A stretch of DNA of 64,000 nt from Aulosira sp. FACHB-615 (GCF_014698045.1 NZ_JACJSE010000005.1:455110-519109), one strand, 5' to 3'; positions 43,501 to 51,358 are shown, counted from the first letter of the stretch. Numbers and translations: made by a program. Notes: generated by a model not told the origin, from the letters alone.

Positions 43501-43644
43501 ATTATTTAACATGATGGCTTCGGTGAGGCGTTCTTCCGCAGTGGGAGTTGGCGCTTGAGCAAGGATAAGTTGTGAATGATACAATACTAAAGCTGGTGAT
43601 GTGACAGCCAGTAGGAGAGTAGCAAGTATTGGGGAAAATTGCAT
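40585..43644 (-). CDS. Exported TPR-CHAT protein
   Basis: The ~1019-aa protein begins with a signal peptide (MQFSPILATLLLAVTSPALVLYHS, shortened). It then has about ten tetratricopeptide repeats (residues 40-480; recurring G-x-Y-x-x-A-L-x-x-Y-x-x-A-L-x-I), a helical linker and a C-terminal CHAT domain (about 690-1020), a caspase-like peptidase fold. The catalytic dyad is visible as His885 in LATHGK and Cys927 in VLSACQTG (numbers counted from a GTG two codons upstream). Such exported TPR-CHAT proteins are common in filamentous cyanobacteria and their substrates are unknown. The ATG at 43644 follows that GTG and is preferred for its signal peptide. It is convergent with the STM401x cluster. 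Confidence 0.93.
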   Translation of the reverse strand: MQFSPILATLLLAVTSPALVLYHSQLILAQAPTPTAEERLTEAIMLNNQGEGIVYKDLVGLADLQAGLELFQQSLAIFKQYGAKAGEANSLVNIGYVYLRKGEYPKALDFLQSALDIRRKLRDKENEWIPLSYIAEVYLNLGDYQKALDFYQPALKVLQELKAANPQGYNYATSETILLADIGSVYFRTGKYSPALEFYQQSLTIQKAKGDKSGTAQTLNNIGVVYLNLGNYAQALDSYQQGLKDLQECCSTFYGTQAAIFNNISGAYFSLGQYQKSLEFAEKSTNIYKKLGTGEYQSTDEQAIKLLYNALGQNAQALQQVTNRANVGDAFGKDSFQFQGAALNLNNIGQIYFSLGKYDEALKLYQQALEIYKQNNYKLGLAVALNNIGRVYQNLGNYNQALEYNQQALANYREVGDRTGEGVTISNLGQVYQKQNQYDQALGLYQQAVAIHREVEDKISEAATLKFLGDVLAAQNQPPLAIAFYKQSVNLTETIRQSLRGVPTDVQKSYTETVSERYRRLADLLLQQNRPAEAQQVLDLLKIQEVSDYIGNRGASTPKVTNRNTQRGSTATVAVTPEKLPLKPQEEQISQKYSAIQDKAIALGKELTTLRKIPPQTRTATQEKRLAELVKLEQSTNAEFNKFIKSPSVVALVQQLSATSGQENLNLRQLNSLRDNLRQLNQKAVLLYPLVLDDRLELVIVSADAPPIHRTVPVKAAELNQTINEFREAILVPYKNSKTPANKLYNWLIKPIENDLKQAEAKTIIYAPDGKLRYVPLAALYDGQNWLVQKFVINNITSASLTKLVNQPPTPSNALAAAFTKGEYTVAVGQRQEMFSGLEFAKAEVENVAKILPGSKVILDKDFNPNATIPQMNDYKIVHLATHGKLVDGSPEDSFIVFGDGEHATLRDIENWSLSNVDLVVLSACQTGLGEKSANGQEILGLGYQIQLAGAKATMASLWAVSDGGTQALMNEFYAALKVGKVTKSEALQKAQIALLTGKNSEFNHPYYWSAFILIGNGL

Positions 43645-44192
43645 AAGCACAGTTTTTTATGCAGTTAAATAGTTATAGTTTATTGTTCCCATAAACGAAA
43701 CTAAAGTTATAATTAAAAACTTAATATTTGATAAAGCTATCTTTTCTTTAAAGCAGGCGATCGCTCCCAGAAACAATGGTATAATTGCCCTAATTTTCTC
43801 AGACTTCTTTGCAATACTTAACTTGCTTCTAATGAATAAAAGTTAATATAGATTAAAAATAATAAATAACATCATATTTTATAAAGTTAACTGAGCTAAT
43901 ATTAAGAGTAAGCTTAATTATTGAAGCCTAGTAAAAAGACTAGGTAAGATGTAGCAATAAAACTAAATGTTTCTAGTTGATTTCATGTATTTTATCTGCA
44001 ATATACTAGTGATTTCAACTTGACTTGCTCTCAAATACTCAGTCCGATAGTTAGGCAGAAATAATTAACATTTCAAACAACAGGTAATCCTGCGTAAAAA
44101 AGTTAGGTTATTGAGCCAAAAGTTGGTAAATCAACTGAGCCAATTCCTGAATAGCAAACACTAAAGCAACATTTACAAGTCAGAATTAAGCA
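43645..44192. other. Gap upstream of the universal stress protein gene
   Basis: 548 bp, AT-rich, between divergent genes. No reading frame, clear hairpin or repeat array was seen. Both promoters must lie here. Confidence 0.5.
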
Positions 44193-45044
44193 ATGATAGA
44201 AAAAATTTTGTTAGCGGTTTCGGGCTTAGGTCATGCAGAAGAAATGCTCAAAACCTTGAAAGAAGTACCATCAATTCAACGTGCTAAAGTAACAGTTCTG
44301 CACGTTGTACCTCCCCAAAGTACTGCTTCTGCAATGACAAATAAATGGGAAGAAGGGGGTAAAATTCTTGCCAACGCCATTCAGTCTTTAAACTTAGATC
44401 CTAGCCAAGTTTCTTCGATTTTACGGCAAGGTGAACCCAAAGACGTAGTTTGTCAAGTAGCCGATGAAATTGATGCTGACTTAATCATCATGGGTTCACG
44501 CGGACTCAAGCGTTTGCAGTCAATTTTGGCAAACTCTGTCAGTCAGTATGTTTTTCAATTGTCTTCTCGCCCCATGTTGCTGGTTAAAGATGACATTTAT
44601 GTCAAAAGAATTAAACGCATCATGGTAGCGTTAGATAATTCTGATCCAGCCAAACATTGTTTAAGTTTAGCTTTATTCTTGCTGCGAGGTGTTCCTGGTA
44701 GCCAATTAATTCTGACTCATATTAATACTGATTTGCGCGGTAAAACCTCAGAAGTTGCTGAAGTTATCCCCGAAAAAAATCCCATTTTTGGCGCAGCTTA
44801 CGCCGAAGCTCAAAAATATGGTGTCCAAACTCGCTGCTACACCAGTAGCGGTAAACCCGGTGAAGAAATTTGTCGTCTCGCCGAAGAGTTGAGTGTAGAC
44901 TTGCTTCTACTCGGTTCTCCAGATCGTCGTCCATCAGTAGCCAAGAGCTTTGTCGATATAGACAGACTCATCGGTGCTTCTTTGTCTGATTATGTTCGAG
45001 TTAACGCTACTTGTCCAGTATTGTTGGCAAGAACTAGTGCATAA
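44193..45044 (+). CDS. Tandem universal stress protein
   Basis: The 283-aa protein has two UspA domains (about 1-140 and 145-283). The first opens EKILLAVSGLGHAEEMLK and carries the ATP-binding signature MGSRGLKRLQSILANSVS (G-x2-G-x9-G-S type). The second begins IKRIMVALDNSDPAKHC and has LGSPDRRPSVAKSFVDIDRL, a degraded version with an insertion, so only the first domain may bind nucleotide. It probably acts as a cytosolic ATP-binding stress protein. The gene is monocistronic. Confidence 0.93.
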   Translation: MIEKILLAVSGLGHAEEMLKTLKEVPSIQRAKVTVLHVVPPQSTASAMTNKWEEGGKILANAIQSLNLDPSQVSSILRQGEPKDVVCQVADEIDADLIIMGSRGLKRLQSILANSVSQYVFQLSSRPMLLVKDDIYVKRIKRIMVALDNSDPAKHCLSLALFLLRGVPGSQLILTHINTDLRGKTSEVAEVIPEKNPIFGAAYAEAQKYGVQTRCYTSSGKPGEEICRLAEELSVDLLLLGSPDRRPSVAKSFVDIDRLIGASLSDYVRVNATCPVLLARTSA

Positions 45045-45064
45045 AACTACGAGGAGCTAGAGGC

Positions 45065-45173
45065 TAGTACCGCTACCCGGAAGTCAAAAGTCAAAAGTCA
45101 AAAGTCAAACAGCTTATATCACAAGCTTTTCACTAACTTGAAATGGTATCTTTACTTCCGCCACGTTGTACTA
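45065..45173. mobile_element. 109-bp MITE-like element, copy 1
   Basis: Bounded by TAGTAC (45065-45070) and GTACTA (45168-45173), with inner terminal similarity around GCGGAA/TTCCGC. It contains four GTCAAAA heptamers and an AAGCTT-rich centre. An inverted copy of exactly the same length lies at 46510-46618, with about nine-tenths identity by eye. Confidence 0.8.
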
Positions 45174-45201
45174 GGATAAAACCGTGTGCAACTTTCTCTC
45201 A

Positions 45202-45290
45202 AACCTAACCCCCAACCCCTTCCCTCGCAGGGAAGGGGAGCAAGACTCAAAGCCTCTCTCCGCTTCGGGGAGAGGTTTGGAGAGGGGTTT
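45202..45290. repeat. Double-hairpin intergenic repeat (CCCCTTCCCT...AGGGAAGGGG)
   Basis: Two adjacent hairpins, CCCCTTCCCT-CGC-AGGGAAGGGG and CCTCTCTCC-GCTT-GGGGAGAGG, enclosed by AACCTAACCCC and GGGGTTTT. This layout is a familiar dispersed repeat of Nostoc-type genomes. Confidence 0.8.
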
Positions 45291-45387
45291 TAAAAATAAG
45301 TTGCACATCGCGTTAGGATAAGTATTTTTTAACTAGCCTCTAGTCTCTAACCTCTCTCTACTCCAAATTTAGCGGTTGATAAATAAA

Positions 45388-45418
45388 AACCCCCGCACCA
45401 GTGGTGTAGGGGTTTTTT
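45388..45418 (-). terminator. Terminator downstream of psbM
   Basis: AACCCC...CACCA-GTGGTG...GGGGTT stem with T-runs on both strands, so it may work in both directions. It lies 18 bp past the psbM stop codon. Confidence 0.85.
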
Positions 45419-45435
45419 ATCTTATGCACAAACTA

Positions 45436-45552
45436 TTAACTATCTTTTTTACCTTCGCGGCTGGCTGTTTGGATGTACAGAATTAATAAAAACACAGAGG
45501 GAACTAGTACGAACAGAATGCTCGCTACGAACCCTAAGTCATTAACTTGCAT
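45436..45552 (-). CDS. psbM: Photosystem II protein PsbM
   Basis: The 38-aa peptide, MQVNDLGFVASILFVLVPS then VFLLILYIQTASREGKKDS, is PsbM, a single-helix subunit at the photosystem II dimer interface. The length and the EG-K-DS end fit cyanobacterial PsbM. The gene has its own terminator just downstream and sits between two copies of a 109-bp inverted element together with a ferredoxin gene and psbK. Confidence 0.97.
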   Translation of the reverse strand: MQVNDLGFVASILFVLVPSVFLLILYIQTASREGKKDS

Positions 45553-45675
45553 GGCAAAGAAGCCTCTCTATATTTTCCAGTCAACAACTTTAGAATAGCA
45601 TCATCGATGCCCGTGTTAGCCTTATTTTTTTTACTTCTTATGTCACCAATGCTGCTGGCAGGTAAGCTTTAAGGG

Positions 45676-45972
45676 TTAAGGTTTTGTTACTACACTCACA
45701 GGGCCATGTACTAAAGCTTGACAGGCGAGGCGGTAATTATCGGGTTTTTTCTTAAATTTGCGCTTTTCTACATCGGTGCGCGGCGAAAGATTTTCTAAAC
45801 CTTCTACTACCTCTACAACACAAGTACCACACTGACCATAACCACCGCAGTTGGTCATTTTTCCAAATAGTGTGTACAAATCAATACCGTTTTCTACCGC
45901 TTTTAGCCGCAAGTTAGCGCCATTAGCAGCTATGACTTCTTTGTCTTCTTTAACAAATTTAATGTTACCCAT
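45676..45972 (-). CDS. 2Fe-2S ferredoxin
   Basis: The 98-aa protein carries Cys42, Cys48, Cys51 and Cys84 in the pattern C-x5-C-x2-C-x32-C (CGGYGQCGTC...LACQ). This spacing is nearer to adrenodoxin/Isc-type ferredoxins than to photosynthetic PetF (C-x4-C-x2-C). A plain beta-grasp start (NIKFVKEDKEVIAANGANLR) precedes it. It is probably a cytosolic electron carrier for a specific partner rather than the main photosynthetic ferredoxin. It lies between psbM and psbK on the same strand, though psbM and psbK each have a separate terminator, so independent transcription is likely. Confidence 0.93.
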   Translation of the reverse strand: MGNIKFVKEDKEVIAANGANLRLKAVENGIDLYTLFGKMTNCGGYGQCGTCVVEVVEGLENLSPRTDVEKRKFKKKPDNYRLACQALVHGPVSVVTKP

Positions 45973-46197
45973 AAATATTTAATTCCTTGTTGACTGTAAA
46001 ACCCTTGGCTAAAAAGATTAATACCATTTTGGATTAAGAATTGCAGTCTATGTCTAGGTTCTGTCAATCCATGCGATCGCAATCTTTTTTCCAATTGGCA
46101 TAAGTTTAAATTAGTCTGTATCAACTATATTACTTAACTTTTTGCTAGTTGTTACAAATAATTAAGAAATATCAAGTTTTAGCAAAAACATATTGTC

Positions 46198-46228
46198 AAA
46201 AAAAATAGGACAGGTACAATACCTGTCC
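46198..46228 (-). terminator. Terminator downstream of psbK
   Basis: GGACAGGT (46208-46215) and ACCTGTCC (46221-46228) form a perfect 8-bp stem. On the minus strand it is followed by TATTTTTTTT, a textbook intrinsic terminator. Confidence 0.92.
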
Positions 46229-46251
46229 CATTGATGAAAAATTTACTTAAC

Positions 46252-46389
46252 TTACCTAAATCCCACAGCTGCTTGCCATACGAAAGCAAGTAACAAGAAG
46301 AAAACAGGAATTACTGGAAGAACGTCTACCAGAGGATCGAAAATTTGGTAAGCTTCGGGCAGTTTAGCTAATAATAGTGCTGCTTCCAT
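46252..46389 (-). CDS. psbK: Photosystem II protein PsbK
   Basis: The 45-aa precursor [20 protein letters not shown] then [20 protein letters not shown] and AVGFR is PsbK. The mature subunit begins at KLPEAY after removal of a short N-terminal segment, and its single helix binds near CP43 in photosystem II. The length and the invariant WQAAVGFR end match cyanobacterial PsbK. It lies 280 bp upstream of the ferredoxin gene and has its own terminator. Confidence 0.97.
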
Positions 46390-46509
46390 GTTCGTTTTTA
46401 TCCAATCTATCCAACACAGCTTTCATAATTGAGATGTATCTTAACATGGTTTCGCCACTGAGAATTAGTTATTCGCTGCTTTGAAAAAAAGTGAGTAGAG
46501 ACTAAGGAC

Positions 46510-46618
46510 TAGTACAGGTCGGCGGAAATAAAGATATCATTTCAAGTTAGTGAAAAGCTTGTAATATAAGCTTTTTGACTTTTAACTTTTGACTTTTGAC
46601 TTCCGCGTAGCGGTACTA
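46510..46618. mobile_element. 109-bp MITE-like element, copy 2 (inverted)
   Basis: Bounded by TAGTAC (46510-46515) and GTACTA (46613-46618). It is the reverse complement of the element at 45065-45173 with scattered changes, so psbM, the ferredoxin gene and psbK are enclosed by a 109-bp inverted repeat pair. Confidence 0.8.
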
Positions 46619-46637
46619 ACCTCTAACCTCTGAAATA

Positions 46638-47009
46638 TCAGACACCGAGTAATTTGTAGATTAAGCTGTTGATGAAGGTGAGAGCTAACGCGCCTAACAC
46701 AGCACTCCAGATACCGAAACGTAACCGGAAGCCCTCTACTAACCAAGCAGCAATACTAAAACAAACAACGGCAATCATAAAAGTGAAGATGCCGGATAAT
46801 AAATCAAATGTAAGGAAATTCGGTACTGCAAAGATTAGGCGTAAAATCGGTCTGATGATCGCCGTAACAATACCGAGAACTGCTGCTGAAATAAAGGCTT
46901 TTTTAGGTGAGTCAACTTCAACTCCGAGGGGAAGTTTACTAATAATCAGCAGGCTGATAGATGTTACTACCCACACAATAAAAAGCGTTACAATTGCATT
47001 CATTGCCAC
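46638..47009 (-). CDS. Phage-holin-like four-pass membrane protein
   Basis: The 123-aa protein has four hydrophobic segments (AIVTLFIVWVVTSISLLII, AFISAAVLGIVTAIIRPILRL, LLSGIFTFMIAVVCFSIAA, VLGALALTFINSLIYKLLG) with the P-Ilx-P and N residues of the 'phage holin family 4 superfamily' (PF04020-like) proteins. These are common in cyanobacterial chromosomes away from prophages and their role is unknown. The name does not imply a phage here; no lysin or other phage gene is present. Confidence 0.85.
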   Translation of the reverse strand: MAMNAIVTLFIVWVVTSISLLIISKLPLGVEVDSPKKAFISAAVLGIVTAIIRPILRLIFAVPNFLTFDLLSGIFTFMIAVVCFSIAAWLVEGFRLRFGIWSAVLGALALTFINSLIYKLLGV

Positions 47010-47176
47010 AACCCTTGAAACGCGAATGGCGATTGGCGATCGCTTGTTTAAGCAACCGATTTCAGATTTTTTGAAGCTTTGCCAATTACTTGTAAATTAC
47101 CAGATATTTTTCTCTATCAATAATTTATTTTTTATATCTTTAGGTTTGGGTAAGAAATTATCAGGAGGCAGGAGGT

Positions 47177-47200
47177 TCACTTCGACTACGCTCAGTGACC
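47177..47200. repeat. 24-bp inverted repeat flanking exbD, left copy
   Basis: The 24 bases starting TCACTTCGACTACGCTC are the exact reverse complement of 48112-48135. Both sit in larger GGCAGGAGG-containing repeat blocks on either side of exbD. Confidence 0.8.
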
Positions 47201-47312
47201 AAAAGTCAGAAGTCAGGAGTCATAATCCAAAATCCACAATGGAAGATGAAGAAGGATTTTTGCTGCATCTTCCATCACTGCATTTTAAATGGGAAAATTC
47301 TGTTCAAATTTA

Positions 47313-47984
47313 TCAGTTTGGAGCAGAATTATTCGGATTTCCTGGTGCTACTGGTATTTGTGTTGCTGGTGCATTTGGTACACCAGGAATTACGCCTTCC
47401 CCAGTGGGGGGCTGTCCATAATTGGGAGGTATTTGGTTAGGGTTAATAGGGATATTGGGATTAAAATTTCCCTGGGGATTGGTTTCGGGAATTGGTGCAT
47501 TAGGCACGCTAGGATTATTGGGAAAATAGGATTCTGGCAGCTGATTAGGTTGAGTGGTGGAAGTTTGACTCGGCCCAGGGATAATGCCTAAAGAAACGCG
47601 ATCGCCTCCGACTTGGCGTAACAAATCTAGGGTTTCCACCACATCATTATAAGTTGCAGTTCGGGAAGCATTTAATACCAAAATCCCATTCGGGTTTTGT
47701 GCGAGATATTGCCTGAGTATCTCTGCTAATTCCTCGCGTTTTACAGGCTGTTTTTCAATGTAAATATTACCCACAGCATCAATGGTCACAATTTGACTAC
47801 CAGATTGTCCTGCGATCGCAGATGTCCCGGTAGAAGCTTTAGGCAAATCAACATTAATGGCTTGTTGGCGAGTAAATTGTAATGCTGCTAACAAAAAAAA
47901 CGTCAAAATACAAAAAACAACATCAATTAAAGGAATGATTTGAATTTGTACTTCTTCAACTGGAGTATGCAGATTAACTTTCAT
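47313..47984 (-). CDS. ExbD/TolR-family biopolymer transport protein
   Basis: The 223-aa protein has a short cytoplasmic start, one membrane helix with the proton-path Asp (IIPLIDVVFCILTFFLLAAL, Asp about 21) and a periplasmic domain with TIDAVGNIYIE and GILVLNASRTATYNDVVETLD-type strands. A long Pro/Asn/Gln-rich tail (about 150-223; NPNIPINPNQIPP, GVPNAPATQIP) is unusual and may span the periplasm or bind peptidoglycan. With the ExbB protein encoded upstream it should form a proton-driven motor for TonB-dependent uptake or envelope upkeep. No tonB gene is seen nearby. Confidence 0.92.
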   Translation of the reverse strand: MKVNLHTPVEEVQIQIIPLIDVVFCILTFFLLAALQFTRQQAINVDLPKASTGTSAIAGQSGSQIVTIDAVGNIYIEKQPVKREELAEILRQYLAQNPNGILVLNASRTATYNDVVETLDLLRQVGGDRVSLGIIPGPSQTSTTQPNQLPESYFPNNPSVPNAPIPETNPQGNFNPNIPINPNQIPPNYGQPPTGEGVIPGVPNAPATQIPVAPGNPNNSAPN

Positions 47985-48203
47985 CGTCTGTAAAATTTTA
48001 GTTATAGCAAAGTGCTGAGTGCTGAGTGCTGTTCACTGAGCAACTTGTACCGAGCGAAGTCGAGGTAAGTCGAAGTGTGAGTGCTGAGTAATAAATTGTC
48101 TTCTGCCTCCTGGTCACTGAGCGTAGTCGAAGTGAGCCTCCTGCCTCTGGTTGGTGAGCGACTTGCCTTGAGCGCAGTCGAAAGGAGCCGAACCACTGCC
48201 TTC
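47985..48203. repeat. Repeat block separating exbB and exbD
   Basis: 219 bp made of AGTGCTGAGTGCTGAGTGCTG heptamers and CGAAGTCGAGG / GTAGTCGAAGTGAGC words, without a gene or a clear terminator. It contains the right copy (48112-48135) of the 24-bp repeat. Confidence 0.75.
48112..48135. repeat. 24-bp inverted repeat flanking exbD, right copy
   Basis: Exact reverse complement of 47177-47200. Confidence 0.8.
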
Positions 48204-48959
48204 TTATGACTCAGGATCTAATGAATCAGTCACATCTGGTTCTTCTGGAGGTTGGGGAAATAGATTTTTAGCTTTTTTGCGGGGTGGAGTGACAGTTTCA
48301 CGAGAAGCTTCATGCACAATTGCTGTATTGTTGCTAAATTCTGGTGGAGATTGACGATAAAGTAATTCCAAATCATTCCCCGCCTTGCGAAAAATTTTGA
48401 CTTGGTTAACTAAAAAACCTTGGAATAGCCGATAAAATACCAAACTAATAATTGCAACGATTAACCCTGCGGCAGTACTAATCAAAGATTCACCAATCCC
48501 GGTAGTTACGCCAGCAGCTGATTCTGTACCTAAATCACCAATGCGAATTGAGCGCAAAGAGTGAATCAAACCCAACACTGTACCCAATAGTCCCAACAGT
48601 GGGGAAAGTGCAATCACCGCCTCTAAGAGTTTTTCACCACGACGCATCCCGGCTAATTCGTCTTCGGCTGTGGCTTCTAGTGCTAAACGAAAAGTTTCCA
48701 AATCCACTTTTAACAGGCGTAAAGGCGCGTAGAGAAATCGCCCAATGGGCTGATCTGTAGATCGTTTAGCGATATCTGCGGCTATATCCCAATCTTCTTG
48801 GGCTGCATCTAGAACACGGTTCACTACTTCCTTTTCTTGATTTAAAATCCGCAGCCAAAACCACAAACGCTCTAAAATCACACTCAAAGCCAGAATTGAC
48901 AAAACTGCCAAAGGCCACATCGCTGGCCCACCCTTTTGAAACAGGTCTAAAATATCCAC
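48204..48959 (-). CDS. ExbB/TolQ/MotA-family proton channel protein
   Basis: The 251-aa protein has three membrane segments: an N-terminal one (AMWPLAVLSILALSVILERLW, shortened), and two after a cytoplasmic loop in the conserved order LLGLLGTVLGLIHSL and ALISTAAGLIVAI-like STAAGLIVAIISLVFYRLF. The GLLGTV motif and the following Thr residues of the second helix are the family's signature. It probably pairs with ExbD encoded 219 bp downstream. The C-terminus is a polar, Pro-rich tail. Confidence 0.93.
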   Translation of the reverse strand: MDILDLFQKGGPAMWPLAVLSILALSVILERLWFWLRILNQEKEVVNRVLDAAQEDWDIAADIAKRSTDQPIGRFLYAPLRLLKVDLETFRLALEATAEDELAGMRRGEKLLEAVIALSPLLGLLGTVLGLIHSLRSIRIGDLGTESAAGVTTGIGESLISTAAGLIVAIISLVFYRLFQGFLVNQVKIFRKAGNDLELLYRQSPPEFSNNTAIVHEASRETVTPPRKKAKNLFPQPPEEPDVTDSLDPES

Positions 48960-49509
48960 TGCTTAACTTTCCTCCCTCCGTACTTAGAGCAATTATCCCA
49001 AAGCATTTTAATTCTAAAGATTAATGTGCAGTTAGAAACTCAGATAATATAAATTTCCTGAAGCAAAGAAAGATTAGAGGTTAGGGGCTACCTGGATTTC
49101 TCTCTTGTGAGAAATCCAGGGGTGTGGGAAGGGTGGGAACCCGGATTTCTCACCACACCTTTCAAAGCCTGTGCAGGGGAGCAGGGGAGCAGGGGAGCAG
49201 GGGAGCAGGGGAGAATGAAGGTACTCTCTCCCCTGCCCCTCCGCACCTCTGCCCCTCTGCCCCATCAAACGCCTGAAGCTTGTGAGAAATGCGGGGGAAG
49301 TGTGGGAGGATGGTGAAGAAATCTTTCCCCACACTCCCCTCTCTCCCCACACTCCCCTCTCTCCCCACACTCCCCTCTCTTCCCACACTCCCCACACTCC
49401 CCACACCCTATTCCCCACCTCCAACTCAGTTACGGAACTTAACTATTGCTAGACTGGCTTGCAGGAATTATGTCATAAGTAAAAAAGGCTGTTCAATGCA
49501 AATCAACTT
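48960..49509. other. Repeat-rich gap upstream of the methyltransferase gene
   Basis: 550 bp with an inverted pair CTGGATTTCTC/GAGAAATCCAG (about 49091-49121), a GGGGAGCA heptamer-like array (49175-49212), the 29-bp repeat (49302-49330) and a CACTCCCCTCTCTCCC array (49330-49405). There is no gene. Confidence 0.75.
49302..49330. repeat. 29-bp dispersed repeat, copy 2
   Basis: Identical to 26279-26307, in the same orientation and within a similar composite element. Confidence 0.75.
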
Positions 49510-50430
49510 ATGACTGCTGCTGTACAAAACTCTCCCAACTGGGCTGTTAACTTGGTAAACGGCATTTTAGCAATTAAGCCTTTAGCGAACCTAGCCAAGC
49601 ACCAAGCCCGGCAAATGATGATTAAACGCGCTGAAAAAATTGGTGTGCCTTGGACAAAGGAAGTAGAGAAACTCAAAGCGCGTAATTGGTCAACAGATTT
49701 AGCGCAGGTACAAAATCCGCAGCTTTCCTATCCAGATTATTATGTCACTTCATTTCATGCCTACGAACAAGGCAATCTGAGTTGGCAAGCGGCGTTTGAA
49801 GTCGAACCTGCTGCCCATGCTGTTCACGCGAAAATTTGGCCTGGTGCTGAAGTTGAAGGCGATCGCCAACTCCGGCAGAGTTATCATAATATTCTCAAAC
49901 CTTTTTTGGCTGAGGAACCACGCGACATTCTGGATATGGGATGTAGTGTGGGATTAAGTACTTTTGCTTTGCAGCAGGTTTATTCCGAAGCGAAAGTGAC
50001 AGGCTTAGATTTGTCTCCCTACTTTCTGGCTGTTGCTAACTACCGCGCCCAGCAACGTCAAGCTAATATCAATTGGCTTCATGCCGCAGCCGAATCAACA
50101 GGGCTACCAGATGCGTCTTTTGATTTGGTTTCGCTGTTTCTGATTTGTCATGAATTACCCCAAGCACCCACGCGCCAAATTTTTGTGGAAGCGCGGCGGT
50201 TGTTGCGTCCTGGTGGTCATCTGGCAATTATGGACATGAATCCCAAATCGGAAATTTACAAAAAAATGCCTCCCTACATTTTGACTTTGCTCAAGAGTAC
50301 TGAACCATATTTAGATGAGTACTTTTCTTTGGATATTGAGCAAGCTTTGATGGATGCAGGTTTTCAACGGCCTACAATTAGCAGCAATAGCCCCCGCCAC
50401 CGGACTGTAATTGCTAAGGTGCGTGACTAA
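49510..50430 (+). CDS. Class I SAM-dependent methyltransferase
   Basis: The 306-aa protein has an N-terminal ~120-residue helical region (with SYPDYYVTSFHAYEQGNLSW) and a methyltransferase fold with DILDMGCSVGLST (motif I, SAM binding), VTGLDLSPYFL (acidic residue of motif II), FDLVSLFLICHEL (motif III/IV) and LLRPGGHLAIMDMNP (post-motif). It resembles UbiE-like C- or O-methyltransferases, but the substrate cannot be told. It overlaps the downstream protease gene by 8 bp, so the two are translationally coupled. Confidence 0.92.
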   Translation: MTAAVQNSPNWAVNLVNGILAIKPLANLAKHQARQMMIKRAEKIGVPWTKEVEKLKARNWSTDLAQVQNPQLSYPDYYVTSFHAYEQGNLSWQAAFEVEPAAHAVHAKIWPGAEVEGDRQLRQSYHNILKPFLAEEPRDILDMGCSVGLSTFALQQVYSEAKVTGLDLSPYFLAVANYRAQQRQANINWLHAAAESTGLPDASFDLVSLFLICHELPQAPTRQIFVEARRLLRPGGHLAIMDMNPKSEIYKKMPPYILTLLKSTEPYLDEYFSLDIEQALMDAGFQRPTISSNSPRHRTVIAKVRD

Positions 50431-51358
50431 TTTAGCTGTAATACTATGGGCGGCAATTCCCCCACTGTTACTTTTAGGTTATTACTATTACCGTGTTGTC
50501 TTTGCTCCGGCTTTACTGCGTTTGCTGTGGTTTTTTATAGCCGGGGCAATTTCTGGTGGTGCTGCCCTGGGTTTACAATGGTTGGCGGAACTGGGATTTA
50601 ATTCAATTGTAAACTGGCAACAAATTCAGCGATCGCTTTTTGGCGCAGCCTTACGTCAACTCATAGAAATCGGCCCCATTGAAGAAGGTTGCAAGTTCAT
50701 CGCCGTTATTCTCCCCATTATCTATCTCCAACGCAGATATCGATTCCGCAGCAGTAGCATTTTGCTATTTACCATTGCTGTGGCTTTGGGGTTTACCGCC
50801 GAAGAAAACTGGATTTACCTTTACCACGGTACCGCCTCAATTCTTGACCGGAGTATTGGTACACCAGTTCATACAATGTTTTCTGCACCTTGGGGTTATG
50901 CTTTAGGAGTTTATTTTGCCTCAAATCTCAAATTACATCACCACCAGAAGTTAATTTTCTCAGCTTTTATCAATTCTGTGGTTTGTCATGCACTGGTGAA
51001 TTTTTTATCAATTGCTTGGCGTTATGCTGTACCAATTAACTTTCTCAGTTATGGTTTATTTCCCTTTTTATTGTGGATGTTTTGGCGATTAGAACAATTA
51101 TTAAGAAGGGTACAGAAGCAACCACCAATCATCTTAATTTCTCGCTCATGGCATAGAGGTTTAGTGTTATTTGCACTGATGTTGGGAGGAAATGCTATTT
51201 TTGGGTTATTTTTGTTAGCTAGAGTTCTTGAACCTTTACGTTGGAGGCAGTTTTTTTATCCAGAAATTGGGCGTTTTATTCTGAGTCGTTTTTCCTTGAA
51301 TTTATTTTTAGCAATTTTGGCATTGTTGATTTATTTGTATTTACGTCATGGGGGATAG
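50423..51358 (+). CDS. PrsW-family intramembrane metalloprotease
   Basis: The ~311-aa membrane protein has about eight hydrophobic segments and the PrsW-type catalytic residues: EIGPIEEGCKF (Glu-Glu), FTAEENWIYL (Glu-Glu), PVHTMFSAPWGYALG (His) and VVCHALVNFL (His). PrsW proteins cut membrane-bound anti-sigma factors in Bacillus; the cyanobacterial members have unknown targets. The GTG at 50423 within GTGACTAA, overlapping the upstream stop codon, is the likely start; a TTG four codons earlier is less likely. Confidence 0.88.
   Translation: MTNLAVILWAAIPPLLLLGYYYYRVVFAPALLRLLWFFIAGAISGGAALGLQWLAELGFNSIVNWQQIQRSLFGAALRQLIEIGPIEEGCKFIAVILPIIYLQRRYRFRSSSILLFTIAVALGFTAEENWIYLYHGTASILDRSIGTPVHTMFSAPWGYALGVYFASNLKLHHHQKLIFSAFINSVVCHALVNFLSIAWRYAVPINFLSYGLFPFLLWMFWRLEQLLRRVQKQPPIILISRSWHRGLVLFALMLGGNAIFGLFLLARVLEPLRWRQFFYPEIGRFILSRFSLNLFLAILALLIYLYLRHGG

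Larger units (their letters stand above)
45045..45435. other. Element-packed gap between usp and psbM
   Basis: Holds inverted element copy 1 (45065-45173), a double-hairpin repeat (45202-45290) and the psbM terminator (45388-45418). No reading frame. Confidence 0.7.

Noticed and set aside
46638..47009. Prophage, suggested by the holin-like protein
   Set aside because: No other phage gene is present. This holin-type family is ordinary chromosomal content in cyanobacteria.
49074..49424. Frames rich in GVWGERGVWG over the intergenic repeats
   Set aside because: Translation of heptamer DNA repeats; not protein coding.
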